Shown here: in pieces, positions 18,212 through 27,165 of the stretch
How positions within the stretch are numbered: position 1 is the first letter of the stretch
How the letters are laid out: every line of letters starts with the position of its first letter
Source of the DNA: an uncultured Flavobacteriaceae bacterium
GTDB lineage: Bacteria > Bacteroidota > Bacteroidia > Flavobacteriales > Flavobacteriaceae
NCBI GenBank assembly: GCA_913045325.1
Contig: CAJWPZ010000009.1
Coordinates: forward strand, 1-60,821
Reading direction: 5' to 3'
Length of the DNA stretch: 60,821 bases
The notes under the pieces: generated by a model
Told to the model about the DNA's origin: nothing
Seen by the model: the letters and a program-made list of their open reading frames with translations, nothing else
Databases searched by the model: none
Program-made: the position numbers and the translations under genes

Positions 18212-19666
18212 ATGCACTATTTAAAAAATTACATAAACGGCATCAACTGTGACGCCCTCTCTGGTAAGTGGATAGATAATTACAATCCTAGTGATGGCAG
18301 TGTATATGCTCAAATCCCAGACTCAAGCAAACAAGATGTAGCCAATGCCTACACAGCCGCACAAGCTGCTTTCCCTGAGTGGTCTACAACTACCGTAGAT
18401 ACTAGAAGTAAAATAATGCTAAAAATAGCAGACCTGATTCAGGAAAATCTAGCTGTACTAGCTCAGGCAGAAGCAAAAGACAACGGCAAACCTCTAAGTC
18501 TAGCCACTGCCGTGGATATTCCTAGGGCAAGTGCAAATTTTAGGTTTTTTGGAAATGGGATAACTCAATTTGCAAGCCAGGCCCATCAAAGTGTTGGATT
18601 AAATACAATGAACTACACTCTAAGACAACCCATAGGTGTTGTAGGCTGTATTTCTCCTTGGAATCTACCATTGTATTTATTTACATGGAAAATAGCTCCT
18701 GCCCTAGCCGCAGGAAATTGTGTGGTTGCTAAACCAAGTGAGGTAACACCTATGACCGCTTATTTACTAGGGGATATATGCACCCAGGCGGGTCTTCCTC
18801 CAGGAGTATTAAATATTGTTCATGGAACAGGTCCAACCACAGGGCAGGCCATTGTAGAACACCCAAATATTAAAGCAATATCATTTACAGGTGGTACACA
18901 AACTGGAGCACACATCGCAAGAACTGCAGCTCCTATGTTTAAAAAACTTTCCTTAGAGCTTGGCGGAAAAAACCCAAACCTGATCTTTGCAGATTGCGAT
19001 TATCAAAAAATGCTGTCTGTAACCGTAAAATCTTCTTTTGCCAATCAAGGGCAAATTTGTTTGTGTGGCAGCAGAATATATGTGGAAGAAACTATTTTCG
19101 AAGTATTTAAAAAAGATTTCATTGCTAAAGTTGCTGCATTAAAAGTGGGCAATCCCTTTGACACAGACACCAATATTGGGGCGCTAGTGTCTAAATCTCA
19201 TATGGAGAAAGTACAAGAGTATATTGAGATAGCCAAACAAGAAAATGGCACTATTTTATATGGAGGTGAGCCTGTAGAGGTTACAGGTAGTGAAAAGGGA
19301 TATTACCTGCAACCAACTATAATTGAAATACAAGACAACCAATGCCGTGTAAACCAAGAAGAAATTTTTGGCCCAGTGGTTACCCTTATGTCCTTTAAAA
19401 CAGAGACAGAAGCCCTAAGGCTTGCAAATGATGTAAAATATGGCCTATCTGCAACCCTATGGACAAGTAATATTGACAGAACTATGCGCCTTTCTAATGA
19501 TATACAAGCAGGGATTGTTTGGGTTAATACTTGGCTCAATAGAGATTTACGCACCCCATTTGGTGGGGTTAAACAAAGTGGCGTAGGAAGAGAAGGTGGT
19601 TTTGAGGCCCTAAATTTCTTTACAGAAGCAAAAAATGTTTGTATTTCTTATCAAGGAAATATATAA
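18212..19666 (+). CDS. aldehyde dehydrogenase, probable 2-aminomuconic 6-semialdehyde dehydrogenase
   Basis: 484 aa NAD-dependent aldehyde dehydrogenase. Catalytic residues are N151 (SPWNLP), E249 (LELGGKNP) and nucleophile C283 (FANQGQICLCGSR). The C-terminal TPFGGVKQSGVGREGG is close to the hydroxymuconic/aminomuconic semialdehyde dehydrogenase branch (AmnC/DmpC, ALDH8-like). With ACMSD encoded two genes downstream, the likely substrate is 2-aminomuconate 6-semialdehyde, oxidised to 2-aminomuconate. It begins 60 bases after the RidA gene. Confidence 0.9.
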   Translation: MHYLKNYINGINCDALSGKWIDNYNPSDGSVYAQIPDSSKQDVANAYTAAQAAFPEWSTTTVDTRSKIMLKIADLIQENLAVLAQAEAKDNGKPLSLATAVDIPRASANFRFFGNGITQFASQAHQSVGLNTMNYTLRQPIGVVGCISPWNLPLYLFTWKIAPALAAGNCVVAKPSEVTPMTAYLLGDICTQAGLPPGVLNIVHGTGPTTGQAIVEHPNIKAISFTGGTQTGAHIARTAAPMFKKLSLELGGKNPNLIFADCDYQKMLSVTVKSSFANQGQICLCGSRIYVEETIFEVFKKDFIAKVAALKVGNPFDTDTNIGALVSKSHMEKVQEYIEIAKQENGTILYGGEPVEVTGSEKGYYLQPTIIEIQDNQCRVNQEEIFGPVVTLMSFKTETEALRLANDVKYGLSATLWTSNIDRTMRLSNDIQAGIVWVNTWLNRDLRTPFGGVKQSGVGREGGFEALNFFTEAKNVCISYQGNI

Positions 19667-19700
19667 CTAAACACATAACACCAGAGATACCATAAAGACT

Positions 19701-20486
19701 ATGAATTTAGATTTAAAAAATAAAAATGCCATGATCTGTGGAGCCACAGCAGGCATAGGAAAAGCCACTGCCATACAATTGGCAGCTATGGGAGCAAGCA
19801 TTACTATAGTAGCTAGAAATGAAAACAAGTTAAAAGCAACAGTAGCACTACTGCCTACCCAAGACAATCAAACACATACCTACTTGGTAGCAGATTTTAC
19901 AAATCCAGCACAATTAAAAGACCAAGTAACGGCGGCGGCCTTAAAAACAAACTACCATATTTTATTAAACAATACGGGGGGTCCAAAAGGAGGGCCTATT
20001 TTTAGCGCAGATACCTCGGAGTTTATAAGTGCGTTCTCCATGCACCTAGAATGTAATCAAATCTTAGTACAAGCATTAGTTCCTGCCATGAAACAAGATG
20101 GCTATGGACGTATTATAAATGTAATATCTACCTCTGTTAAACAGCCCATTGACGGCCTTGGAGTAAGCAACACGATTCGTGGAGCTGTAGCTAGTTGGAG
20201 TAAAACAATGGCTAATGAACTTGGGCAATACGGTATTACAGTTAACAACGTTTTGCCAGGGTTTACCGCCACAGAAAGATTGGATAGTATTATTAGTAAT
20301 GCCGCCAAGCGTTTTGACGGGTCTCAGGAAAAAGCTACTGCTTTTATGAAAAGTATTGTGCCTGCCAAACGTTTTGCAAAACCGCAAGAGGTTGCAGATG
20401 CAATTGCTTTTTTAGCGAGCCCTGCTGCTGGTTATATTAATGGTATTAATTTACCTGTTGATGGTGGGAGAACAAAAAGTTTGTAA
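19701..20486 (+). CDS. SDR-family protein with a degenerate catalytic motif
   Basis: 261 aa Rossmann protein. The nucleotide-binding GATAGIGKATAIQL starts near residue 14, and NNTGG lies near residue 90. Where classical SDRs have YxxxK, this protein reads SNTIRGAVASWSKTMANEL, with serine for the tyrosine and arginine for the lysine. A subset of FabG-like proteins shares this SN-x-x-R form. It may still bind NAD(P) but classical hydride-transfer chemistry is doubtful. It lies 34 bases after the aldehyde dehydrogenase and 37 before ACMSD. Its pathway step is unknown. Confidence 0.87.
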   Translation: MNLDLKNKNAMICGATAGIGKATAIQLAAMGASITIVARNENKLKATVALLPTQDNQTHTYLVADFTNPAQLKDQVTAAALKTNYHILLNNTGGPKGGPIFSADTSEFISAFSMHLECNQILVQALVPAMKQDGYGRIINVISTSVKQPIDGLGVSNTIRGAVASWSKTMANELGQYGITVNNVLPGFTATERLDSIISNAAKRFDGSQEKATAFMKSIVPAKRFAKPQEVADAIAFLASPAAGYINGINLPVDGGRTKSL

Positions 20487-20523
20487 CTTTAACCTATCAA
20501 AATAATTTCTCACACACCAGATC

Positions 20524-21615
20524 ATGAGCAAAAGAAAACTACGCATTAACGGTCATTCTCATTTACTTCCATATCCAGAGGACATCCCTCAGTTTATGAA
20601 AGATAAAGGTATATTTTGGGTCGATAAAGATCGAAAATTTATGCTACAGAAAGACTGGAGCCGCCCAGTGACTGATTCTAGTTTTTTCTTAGACGAAAAA
20701 CTAGCATGGATGGAGCACAATAATATTGACCATGCAGTGGTACTTAATCTTTCTCAGCTCTACGGAAATGGCCTACGTGTAGAGGAAATGAAACAAGCAC
20801 TGCGTTTTCAGAATGATTTTAATGCTAAGGTACAGCGAGACCATCCATCAAAATTCACCACTGGATTTGTGGTACACCCAGGTTTTGTAAGAGGAGCTTG
20901 TTGGGAGATAGAACGCTGTGTAGAAGAATTAGGCATGCAGCTATTATGCCTACCTACACACTATATGGATACCATTGGTACTTGGCGATGTATTTTTGAT
21001 GAAGAAAACGAGCCTATATTTGAACTTGCCAATAAATACAAATTAGCCATTGAAATACATCCTTATGATGGAGAGAAGTTTATCAAACTAGAAAACACCT
21101 CTTGGCGTTTTCATTTAATATGGATGCTTGCACAATGTGCAGATGCCTATCACTTTTTAACCCTCAATGGGTATGCAGATAAATTTCCAAACATGCGTAC
21201 TTGCTTTGCTCATGGCGGGCAATTGGCACAAATGAATTTAGGAAGGCGCATTCAAGGTTTTGATGGCAGACCAGATTTATTTGAAGGGAAAGAACACCCT
21301 AGAAAATCTGTAGGACATAAAAATATTTTCTTTGACACCTTGGTACATGATACCGGAGGTCTTGAGTTACTCATTAGAAATCAAGGGTCAGACCAAGTGG
21401 TTATGGGACTTGATGACCCCTACCCCTTGGGTGAGATGGAAAGTGAGCAACAATCCTCATACCCTGGAAAAATACTAGACCTAGCCATGGAAAGAAAGAT
21501 CCTTAGCCCTACACAGTGTGATGCTATCTGGGAAGACAATGTGATACAATGGCTCTGTGGAGACAACCCAAAGGTGAAACAAAAATTAGTAAATAGAATC
21601 TTAGGTAACTCCTAA
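20524..21615 (+). CDS. 2-amino-3-carboxymuconate-6-semialdehyde decarboxylase (ACMSD)
   Basis: 363 aa amidohydrolase-fold decarboxylase. Zinc ligands by motif are H11 and H13 (NGHSHLLP), H179 (AIEIHPYDG) and D297 (GLDDPYPLGE), with H230 in CFAHGGQ as a likely catalytic histidine. It turns 2-amino-3-carboxymuconate semialdehyde into 2-aminomuconate semialdehyde, diverting flux from quinolinate and NAD synthesis to complete oxidation. Its substrate is made by 3-hydroxyanthranilate dioxygenase, whose gene is not in this window. Confidence 0.94.
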   Translation: MSKRKLRINGHSHLLPYPEDIPQFMKDKGIFWVDKDRKFMLQKDWSRPVTDSSFFLDEKLAWMEHNNIDHAVVLNLSQLYGNGLRVEEMKQALRFQNDFNAKVQRDHPSKFTTGFVVHPGFVRGACWEIERCVEELGMQLLCLPTHYMDTIGTWRCIFDEENEPIFELANKYKLAIEIHPYDGEKFIKLENTSWRFHLIWMLAQCADAYHFLTLNGYADKFPNMRTCFAHGGQLAQMNLGRRIQGFDGRPDLFEGKEHPRKSVGHKNIFFDTLVHDTGGLELLIRNQGSDQVVMGLDDPYPLGEMESEQQSSYPGKILDLAMERKILSPTQCDAIWEDNVIQWLCGDNPKVKQKLVNRILGNS

Positions 21616-21628
21616 CAAAAAATACTGA

Positions 21629-22270
21629 GTGCATTTCCTACCAGAAAATATTGATCAGTACGCTGTAGACCATTCTGGGGATGAGCCAGAATTACTGCAA
21701 CAGCTCACCCGTGAAACTTGGCAAAAAGTATTGGCTCCCAGAATGAGTAGCGGGCATTACCAGGGGCGAGTATTAAGCATGATTTCTAAATTAGTACAGC
21801 CAAAAAATATTCTAGAAATTGGAACCTTTACAGGGTATGCTGCGCTGTGCCTTGCCGAAGGTATGCAAGTAAATGGCACCCTTGACACCATAGATATTAA
21901 TGAAGAGTTGTATGACATACAACGCACTTATTTTGACGCATCAGGCTATGGCACCCAAATTAAGCAGCACACCGGAAATGCCCTAGATATTATCCCTACA
22001 CTGGCAAAAAAGTTTGATTTGGTCTTTATTGATGCAGACAAGAGTAATTATGTAACCTATCTAGATCTTTTACTGCCAAAGCTTAATTCTGGGGCAGTTA
22101 TTTTAAGTGACAACGTACTATGGAGTGGCAAAGTTGTAGAAAAAGTAAACCCAAAAGACATAGATACAAAAGCACTATTGCAGTATAACAAAATACTCAA
22201 AGAGCACCCAAAACTAGAAACAGTATTGCTTCCCATTAGAGATGGCCTTACCATCTCTAGAGTAAAATAA
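21629..22270 (+). CDS. SAM-dependent O-methyltransferase (catechol-OMT-like)
   Basis: 213 aa. SAM-binding motif I is ILEIGTFTGYAALCLAEG at about residues 55-73. The metal-site segments VFIDADKSNYVTYLDLLLP and LSDNVLWSGKV match the divalent-metal O-methyltransferase family (COMT/CCoAOMT type). The start is GTG at 21629; no ATG lies nearby in frame. It begins 13 bases after ACMSD and is probably in the same transcript. A substrate such as 3-hydroxyanthranilate or another ortho-substituted phenol is a guess from context. Confidence 0.88.
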   Translation: MHFLPENIDQYAVDHSGDEPELLQQLTRETWQKVLAPRMSSGHYQGRVLSMISKLVQPKNILEIGTFTGYAALCLAEGMQVNGTLDTIDINEELYDIQRTYFDASGYGTQIKQHTGNALDIIPTLAKKFDLVFIDADKSNYVTYLDLLLPKLNSGAVILSDNVLWSGKVVEKVNPKDIDTKALLQYNKILKEHPKLETVLLPIRDGLTISRVK

Positions 22271-22299
22271 CCTTAGTTTACATACTCGATAATTGCTTG

Positions 22300-22854
22300 C
22301 TATACTTTTTTGGAAAGATATGCCGCTCCACCATGTCCTAAAATAGCTATAAGACTTCCAACCAGGGCCCCTACTATTATATCACTTGGATAATGAACTC
22401 CTATATAGATTCTGCTACCAGCAAAGAGTAAGGGCCATATAAAGGCCAAATATACCCATGGATTTAACTTTCTGATGCAAAGCACTAAAAAAACAACGAT
22501 ACAAAAACTAGAGGAAGCATGCCCAGAAAAGAAACTATAGCTTGTTGGATTTTTTAAAACACGAATAACACTAGAGAGGCTCTCTATATTATTTGGTCTA
22601 ATTCGCGCCGCATATGTTTTTGTAAAATCTGTAATGGCTAGGGTAATTAAAAAGGTGATAATACCACCTAGCAAGAGAACAAGTCCCTTTTTACCTTTAT
22701 AATAATACAGTAATACACCAATAAAAAAGAGAAAAAGTGGTGTCCAGCTTTCTATTTGAGTGACAAATATCCAAAAAGCATCATAGGGCTCGTTGCCAAG
22801 ATTATTGAGCCAAACAAGAAGATCTTGATCCCAATATCTTAAAGAGTGAAGCAT
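22300..22854 (-). CDS. PAP2-family membrane phosphatase
   Basis: 184 aa with about five hydrophobic segments. The three PAP2 motifs are complete: KTYAARIRP (K-x6-RP), SGH in FFSGHASS, and SRIYIGVHYPSD (SR-x5-H-x3-D). It probably dephosphorylates an isoprenoid or lipid phosphate on the periplasmic side of the inner membrane, for instance undecaprenyl pyrophosphate. Its ATG overlaps the stop of tatA by one base (TAATG), so translation is coupled. It converges on the O-methyltransferase gene with a 29-base gap. Confidence 0.9.
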   Translation of the reverse strand: MLHSLRYWDQDLLVWLNNLGNEPYDAFWIFVTQIESWTPLFLFFIGVLLYYYKGKKGLVLLLGGIITFLITLAITDFTKTYAARIRPNNIESLSSVIRVLKNPTSYSFFSGHASSSFCIVVFLVLCIRKLNPWVYLAFIWPLLFAGSRIYIGVHYPSDIIVGALVGSLIAILGHGGAAYLSKKV

Positions 22855-23150
22855 TAGAGGTTGCGTTTGATGGAACCTCCAAAGTCTTCAACATCATCTT
22901 TTATTTGTTTTATATTTTTGGATACATTTTTACTGATATCCTTGGTGATATCTAGATTAACACCCTGTTTGTCTGCACTTTTGCTGATTTCAGATTTAAT
23001 ATCATTGGTGGCATCTTTTACTTGACGAAGCCCTTTACCTAGGCCACGGGCAATTTCAGGAATTTTATCTGCTCCAAAAACAAGCAGAATAACAACCAAA
23101 ATAAATCCTATTTCTACACCGCTAATGAATAATAAATGAAGCTGTATCAT
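22854..23150 (-). CDS. tatA: Sec-independent translocase TatA/TatB-type subunit
   Basis: 98 aa. One membrane helix (about residues 9-24, GVEIGFILVVILLVFG), the hinge ADKIPEIARGLGKGLRQVKDA, an amphipathic helix and a polar charged tail define the TatA family. With TatC it exports folded proteins with twin-arginine signals. The F/L-G hinge with DKIPE is TatA-like rather than TatB-like. The -7 box lies four bases upstream of the ATG. It is translationally coupled to the PAP2 gene; tatC is not in the window. Confidence 0.92.
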   Translation of the reverse strand: MIQLHLLFISGVEIGFILVVILLVFGADKIPEIARGLGKGLRQVKDATNDIKSEISKSADKQGVNLDITKDISKNVSKNIKQIKDDVEDFGGSIKRNL

Positions 23151-23154
23151 ACCA

Positions 23155-23162
23155 CAAATATA
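23155..23162 (-). promoter_or_regulatory. tatA -7 promoter box
   Basis: Minus-strand TATATTTG matches TAnnTTTG and ends four bases before the tatA ATG, predicting an essentially leaderless mRNA. No -33 TTG at standard spacing is evident. Confidence 0.45.
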
Positions 23163-23248
23163 GGGAGATTTGAGAATTTTAAATTGAGAATTTCAAATTA
23201 AATCCAAAGATAACTAGAAGTTTACTCTCCATGAGTATTATAACACAA

Positions 23249-23275
23249 AACCCGCTACATGTTTTGTAGCGGGTT
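23249..23275 (-). terminator. hairpin terminator after the M1 peptidase gene
   Basis: Perfect 11-bp stem (AACCCGCTACA with TGTAGCGGGTT), 5-base loop, about 30 bases downstream of the M1 peptidase stop. The T tract is short on both strands, so termination may be weak or bidirectional. Confidence 0.65.
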
Positions 23276-23305
23276 TATATTGGCATTTTAAAAATTTAGA
23301 GCAGC

Positions 23306-25612
23306 TTAGTTTTTAACTTTATCTTTAAAGCTTTTAAATTCTCCAAGTTTTTTACGCTTAGGCCAAGCGTTATTATCTGTATCTATATCTGCAGTCTCTT
23401 CGTCTGGATCTACCATTATTTTAGTAATCTCCATTTCAGAAGCTATTACTTTGCGAACCTCTTTATCATTCTTTCTCCAGATTTGAGCTGGAAAGGTTTC
23501 ACGTTTTGTACTTCCATCACTGTAAGTATACTCAACGATGATTGGCATAGGAATTCCTCCTGGCTTTTCAAAGGTTACATCATAGAAAAAACTAGGATTC
23601 TTCAACTTTGCTCTATCCTCTGGAGAGATGTTATCCATAATGTAGCTTTGCAGTGTTGTAACATCATTAAGCGTTTGAGTTTTCATAGATTCTTCAAAGT
23701 CTTCTGCGCCCTCTTCTACAAGATATACAAGTGGCGGAAGATCACTTTCTTTCATACCACGAGCCTTAATCATTTCTCGTACTTGTTTGTTCATTTTTGA
23801 AGTTACATAGTATTTCTTTACGTCTTTTACACCAATATCTGTGTAGTCTGTGCTATAAAACCATGCTCTCCAAAACCAATCCAAATCTACGGCAGAGGCA
23901 TCTTCCATGGTGCGGAAGAAATCTTCTGGGGTTGGGTGTTTAAACATCCAACGCTGTGAGTAGGTTCTAAACGCATGATCAAACAATTCACGACCCATGA
24001 TAGTTTCACGAAGTATGTTAAGACCTGTTGCAGGCTTAGAATATGCGTTAGCTCCAAAGTTATAGGTGTTGAGTCCTTTTGTCATAATAGGGGCAATAAA
24101 GTCTTGATCCCCTCCCATGTAATTCACTATTTTTTTGGCAGGTCCACGACGTGATGGATATGCTTTATTAGGAGCTATAGCATCTGGATACCATTCTCCA
24201 AAATCTTGTTCAGCAACATATTGTACAAAGGTATTTAGACCTTCGTCCATCCAAGTCCATTGGCGCTCATCACTATTTACAATCATCGGGAAATAATTAT
24301 GACCAACTTCATGAATAATAACACTCATCATACCGTATTTAACTCTTTCACTGTATTGACCTTCAGCATCTGGACGGCCGTAATTCCAGCATATCATTGG
24401 ATATTCCATTCCCTGTCCTTTTGCATGTACAGAAATCGCCTTGTGGTAAGGGTAGTCAAAAGACATTCTAGAGTAAGACTTTAACGTACTGGCTACTACT
24501 ATGGTGGAGTAGTCTTCCCATAATGGATTTCCTTCTGGTGGATATAATGAGACAGCCATTACATCTTTTTCTCCAATTTTAACTGCCATCATATCCCAGA
24601 TGTAACGTCTTGAGGTTGCAAAACCATAATCACGTACATTCTCTGCCTTATACTTCCAAGTTTTGGTTGCTTTTACATTTGTTTTAGAAGCAGCCTCTGC
24701 CTCCTCTTGTGTTACAATAATAACAGGAGTCTCATAAGATTGTTTTGCCCTGTTGTAACGGTTCATCATTGTTTTAGAAAACACCTCTTTTCTATTGGTA
24801 AGAACACCTGTGGCGTCCATGGTGTGATCTGCAGGAACCGTAATACTTACATCATAATCTCCAAAAGGTAATGCAAATTCATCACGACCCCAGAACTGGC
24901 TATTTTGCCATCCTTCTACATCACTATACACTGCCATACGAGGAAAAAACTGAGCTATCACATATCCTTTATTTCCATCATCAAATACCTCATACCCACT
25001 ACGAGCTCTATCTATGGTATGGTTTACAATATTGTACCACCACTTAATATCAAAAGAATAGGTGTCTCCTGGAGACATCACCTTAGGCATATCGATACGC
25101 ATCATGGTTCGGTTGATGGTGTATGAAAGGTTGTTCCCTTTACGGTCTTTTACGTACTCAATTTTAAACCCTCCATCAAAGGCTTCTCCCATATAACTGT
25201 TCACAAAAGAACTAGCCTGTTGAGCAGGAGCTGCTCCATTTGCCTCAATTAAAGAAGTTTTTGAATCTGAAGCGCGAACATTTTGGTCTAGCTGTACCCA
25301 CAGATACTCTAAAACATCTGGAGAATTATTGGTGTAGGTAATTGTTTCTGTTCCATACAATACAGAAGTATCATCATTTAAGACAATATCCATTTTGTAA
25401 TCTGCTTGCTGCTGGTAATATGCAGGCCCTGGAGCTCCAGAGGCAGATCTGTACTGGTTTGGTGAAGAGAACTCTTGATACAATTGTTTGAAGCGGTTGT
25501 TGTTTAGGTGTCCTGCTTTACGCTCCTGTTGGGTTGGTTCTGTATCTTGTGCAGTAGCAAAACCGGCAGAAGACATTATTAAAATAAAGGATAAAAATTT
25601 AAGTAATTTCAT
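23306..25612 (-). CDS. exported M1-family zinc metallopeptidase
   Basis: 768 aa with a signal peptide (about 1-21, ending TAQ). The zinc site is H434-E435-x-x-H438 (HEVGHN) with the third ligand E457 (MDEGLN), exactly the M1 aminopeptidase spacing. An N-terminal beta-domain (70-300) and a C-terminal extension with LVYLVEEG and a beta-rich region follow. It probably degrades peptides in the periplasm. The GAMEN-type exopeptidase motif is not obvious, so aminopeptidase specificity is unproven. It has its own promoter box and a downstream hairpin. Confidence 0.92.
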   Translation of the reverse strand: MKLLKFLSFILIMSSAGFATAQDTEPTQQERKAGHLNNNRFKQLYQEFSSPNQYRSASGAPGPAYYQQQADYKMDIVLNDDTSVLYGTETITYTNNSPDVLEYLWVQLDQNVRASDSKTSLIEANGAAPAQQASSFVNSYMGEAFDGGFKIEYVKDRKGNNLSYTINRTMMRIDMPKVMSPGDTYSFDIKWWYNIVNHTIDRARSGYEVFDDGNKGYVIAQFFPRMAVYSDVEGWQNSQFWGRDEFALPFGDYDVSITVPADHTMDATGVLTNRKEVFSKTMMNRYNRAKQSYETPVIIVTQEEAEAASKTNVKATKTWKYKAENVRDYGFATSRRYIWDMMAVKIGEKDVMAVSLYPPEGNPLWEDYSTIVVASTLKSYSRMSFDYPYHKAISVHAKGQGMEYPMICWNYGRPDAEGQYSERVKYGMMSVIIHEVGHNYFPMIVNSDERQWTWMDEGLNTFVQYVAEQDFGEWYPDAIAPNKAYPSRRGPAKKIVNYMGGDQDFIAPIMTKGLNTYNFGANAYSKPATGLNILRETIMGRELFDHAFRTYSQRWMFKHPTPEDFFRTMEDASAVDLDWFWRAWFYSTDYTDIGVKDVKKYYVTSKMNKQVREMIKARGMKESDLPPLVYLVEEGAEDFEESMKTQTLNDVTTLQSYIMDNISPEDRAKLKNPSFFYDVTFEKPGGIPMPIIVEYTYSDGSTKRETFPAQIWRKNDKEVRKVIASEMEITKIMVDPDEETADIDTDNNAWPKRKKLGEFKSFKDKVKN

Positions 25613-25638
25613 GGTTGCGTTTGGTTAAATAAAGTGTT

Positions 25639-25646
25639 CAAAAATA
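25639..25646 (-). promoter_or_regulatory. M1 peptidase -7 promoter box
   Basis: Minus-strand TATTTTTG, 26 bases upstream of the ATG, matches the Bacteroidota -7 consensus. No strong -33 TTG. Confidence 0.5.
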
Positions 25647-25675
25647 GCCTAATCTATGGCGTATACTGCGTGTTA

Positions 25676-26176
25676 TTAAAAATTTAACAATCCTTTAGGA
25701 TTTTCTTTGTCTAAGACAAGACTGCGTCTCGCATCAGGAGTTTTAATATGTATGATGTTTTGCTGATCTTCAAAGGTGTCAAACAAGATTTTATTTTCAA
25801 TTTCTATACGCTCAAAAGAAGAAATATTTGGTATTTCTAAATACAATTTCACTCGATCTACATCATATTGCAGGCCAATATAGTTGTAGTCTTGTTTTGC
25901 ACCATTGACAAAAACCACAAACTTTTTAAAAACATAGTCTTTTAATAATAAAACATCTGCCTGGGTTTGCTTTTTGGAGTCTAGATGAACCTCCCTTAAG
26001 TTTCTCTCAGACAATGCTTGCTGTATATCGTCTGTGAAAATTTCTGTAATTATTTGTAGGGATTGCTCTTGTGGCACATATTCTATTTTTGTAGTGCTTG
26101 CATAAAATTTATGAATAGCAGCTCCCATAACTACTGGCAAAACAAGCGCTAAAATAAAAATGGTAAAAAATCTCAT
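25676..26176 (-). CDS. exported protein, DUF6702-like
   Basis: 166 aa with a cleavable signal peptide (about 1-20, FFTIFILALVLPVVMG). After IHKFYASTTKIEYVPQEQSLQIITEIFTDD the protein alternates short strands, ending in KTPDARRSLVLDKENPKGLLNF. The HKFYxSxTxIEY start is what I associate with small Bacteroidota proteins of DUF6702, of unknown function. It lies between the M1 peptidase and a CarboxypepD_reg-like protein, a gene order I believe is common in flavobacteria. No catalytic motif seen. Confidence 0.72.
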   Translation of the reverse strand: MRFFTIFILALVLPVVMGAAIHKFYASTTKIEYVPQEQSLQIITEIFTDDIQQALSERNLREVHLDSKKQTQADVLLLKDYVFKKFVVFVNGAKQDYNYIGLQYDVDRVKLYLEIPNISSFERIEIENKILFDTFEDQQNIIHIKTPDARRSLVLDKENPKGLLNF

Positions 26177-26266
26177 GAAAAATATAGTTGTATAAATTGC
26201 AAAGTGCTTAATCTAAAGCAATAGTATTGTTTTTTGTTTCTTTATGCGTCAAAGATGATAAAAATG

Positions 26267-27046
26267 TTAGTTTTCTTTCTCTAAAAGGCTTAACTGATAC
26301 ACATAGTCTGGAAATTTCTCCTTAAAGATGGTGAGCACACCGTTGTAGTTTTTGATTTTAAAATCTTTTTCGATAGCTGAGGTTTCTATACAAAGCATTA
26401 TAAAATCATAGGTTCTATTTTCTGGAACCCCATAGGCGTCAAGAAAAAAAGAGGCGGTGTAATAGGTTAATATTTCTGTAGCAATGTAATCCTCAGAGCG
26501 CCATTTACGCATCTTTTTTAGTGCCTTATAATACCCTGTGATATGTTTATACAATGCTTCTACATCTACAAATAATGGCGTGATAACTTGACCCACCAAA
26601 TCAGGAATCTTTTCCTGCGGCTTTCCTTTAAACCCCGGAATACCTACGTCATCAAAATTAAAGTTTTTATTAGTGTTTATAGCACCAACATCTTTTAACA
26701 AATCTCCAGAGAGCGTATTTCCTAAAAACACTTCGTCCAGTTCATTTAATAAAATAATAAGAGAAACTGTAAGGTGTTTTTGAGCATACATTTTATCTGT
26801 AACCACTACCTTTTTTGAAAAATACTTTATTCCAGAAAAAACCAATGTGTCGTATCGCTTGGCTTGTATGGTAAACTTCCCTTCCTGATCTGTTATGGCA
26901 TTATATCTTGAAGTTGTATTAAGCACATGAATATTCTCCACCTCATCAGGGTTTATGACTCTCCCCTCCAACCAAATAATTTGCGCTGTAGAAGAAGTGA
27001 AAAAACACAAAAAAAGTACGCTAAAAAAGCTTGCTTTACGGTTCAT
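26267..27046 (-). CDS. exported protein with CarboxypepD_reg-like domain
   Basis: 259 aa. Signal peptide at about 1-21 (ends STAQ). Residues 25-100 form a carboxypeptidase-regulatory-like beta-sandwich (LEGRVINPDEVENIHVLNTTSRYNAITDQEGKF), a fold common at the start of outer-membrane receptors. The rest is helical and of no recognised family, with a GFKGKPQEKIPDLV segment near residue 140. It may act in the envelope with the neighbouring DUF6702-like protein and M1 peptidase; function unknown. It diverges from pepE. Confidence 0.75.
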   Translation of the reverse strand: MNRKASFFSVLFLCFFTSSTAQIIWLEGRVINPDEVENIHVLNTTSRYNAITDQEGKFTIQAKRYDTLVFSGIKYFSKKVVVTDKMYAQKHLTVSLIILLNELDEVFLGNTLSGDLLKDVGAINTNKNFNFDDVGIPGFKGKPQEKIPDLVGQVITPLFVDVEALYKHITGYYKALKKMRKWRSEDYIATEILTYYTASFFLDAYGVPENRTYDFIMLCIETSAIEKDFKIKNYNGVLTIFKEKFPDYVYQLSLLEKEN

Positions 27047-27165
27047 TTTTATTTTTATCCTATTTTTCAGAATTCAAATATATAATTTAATAAGAATAGA
27101 GTTGAACAAACAAGCCATAAAATATAATAACACATTGTGTACCTTTATGGTCTAACTCACTACCA

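Noticed and set aside
23483-23800. 105-aa plus-strand frame inside the M1 peptidase gene
   Set aside because: Antisense shadow of a well-supported gene, with no promoter box or family match.
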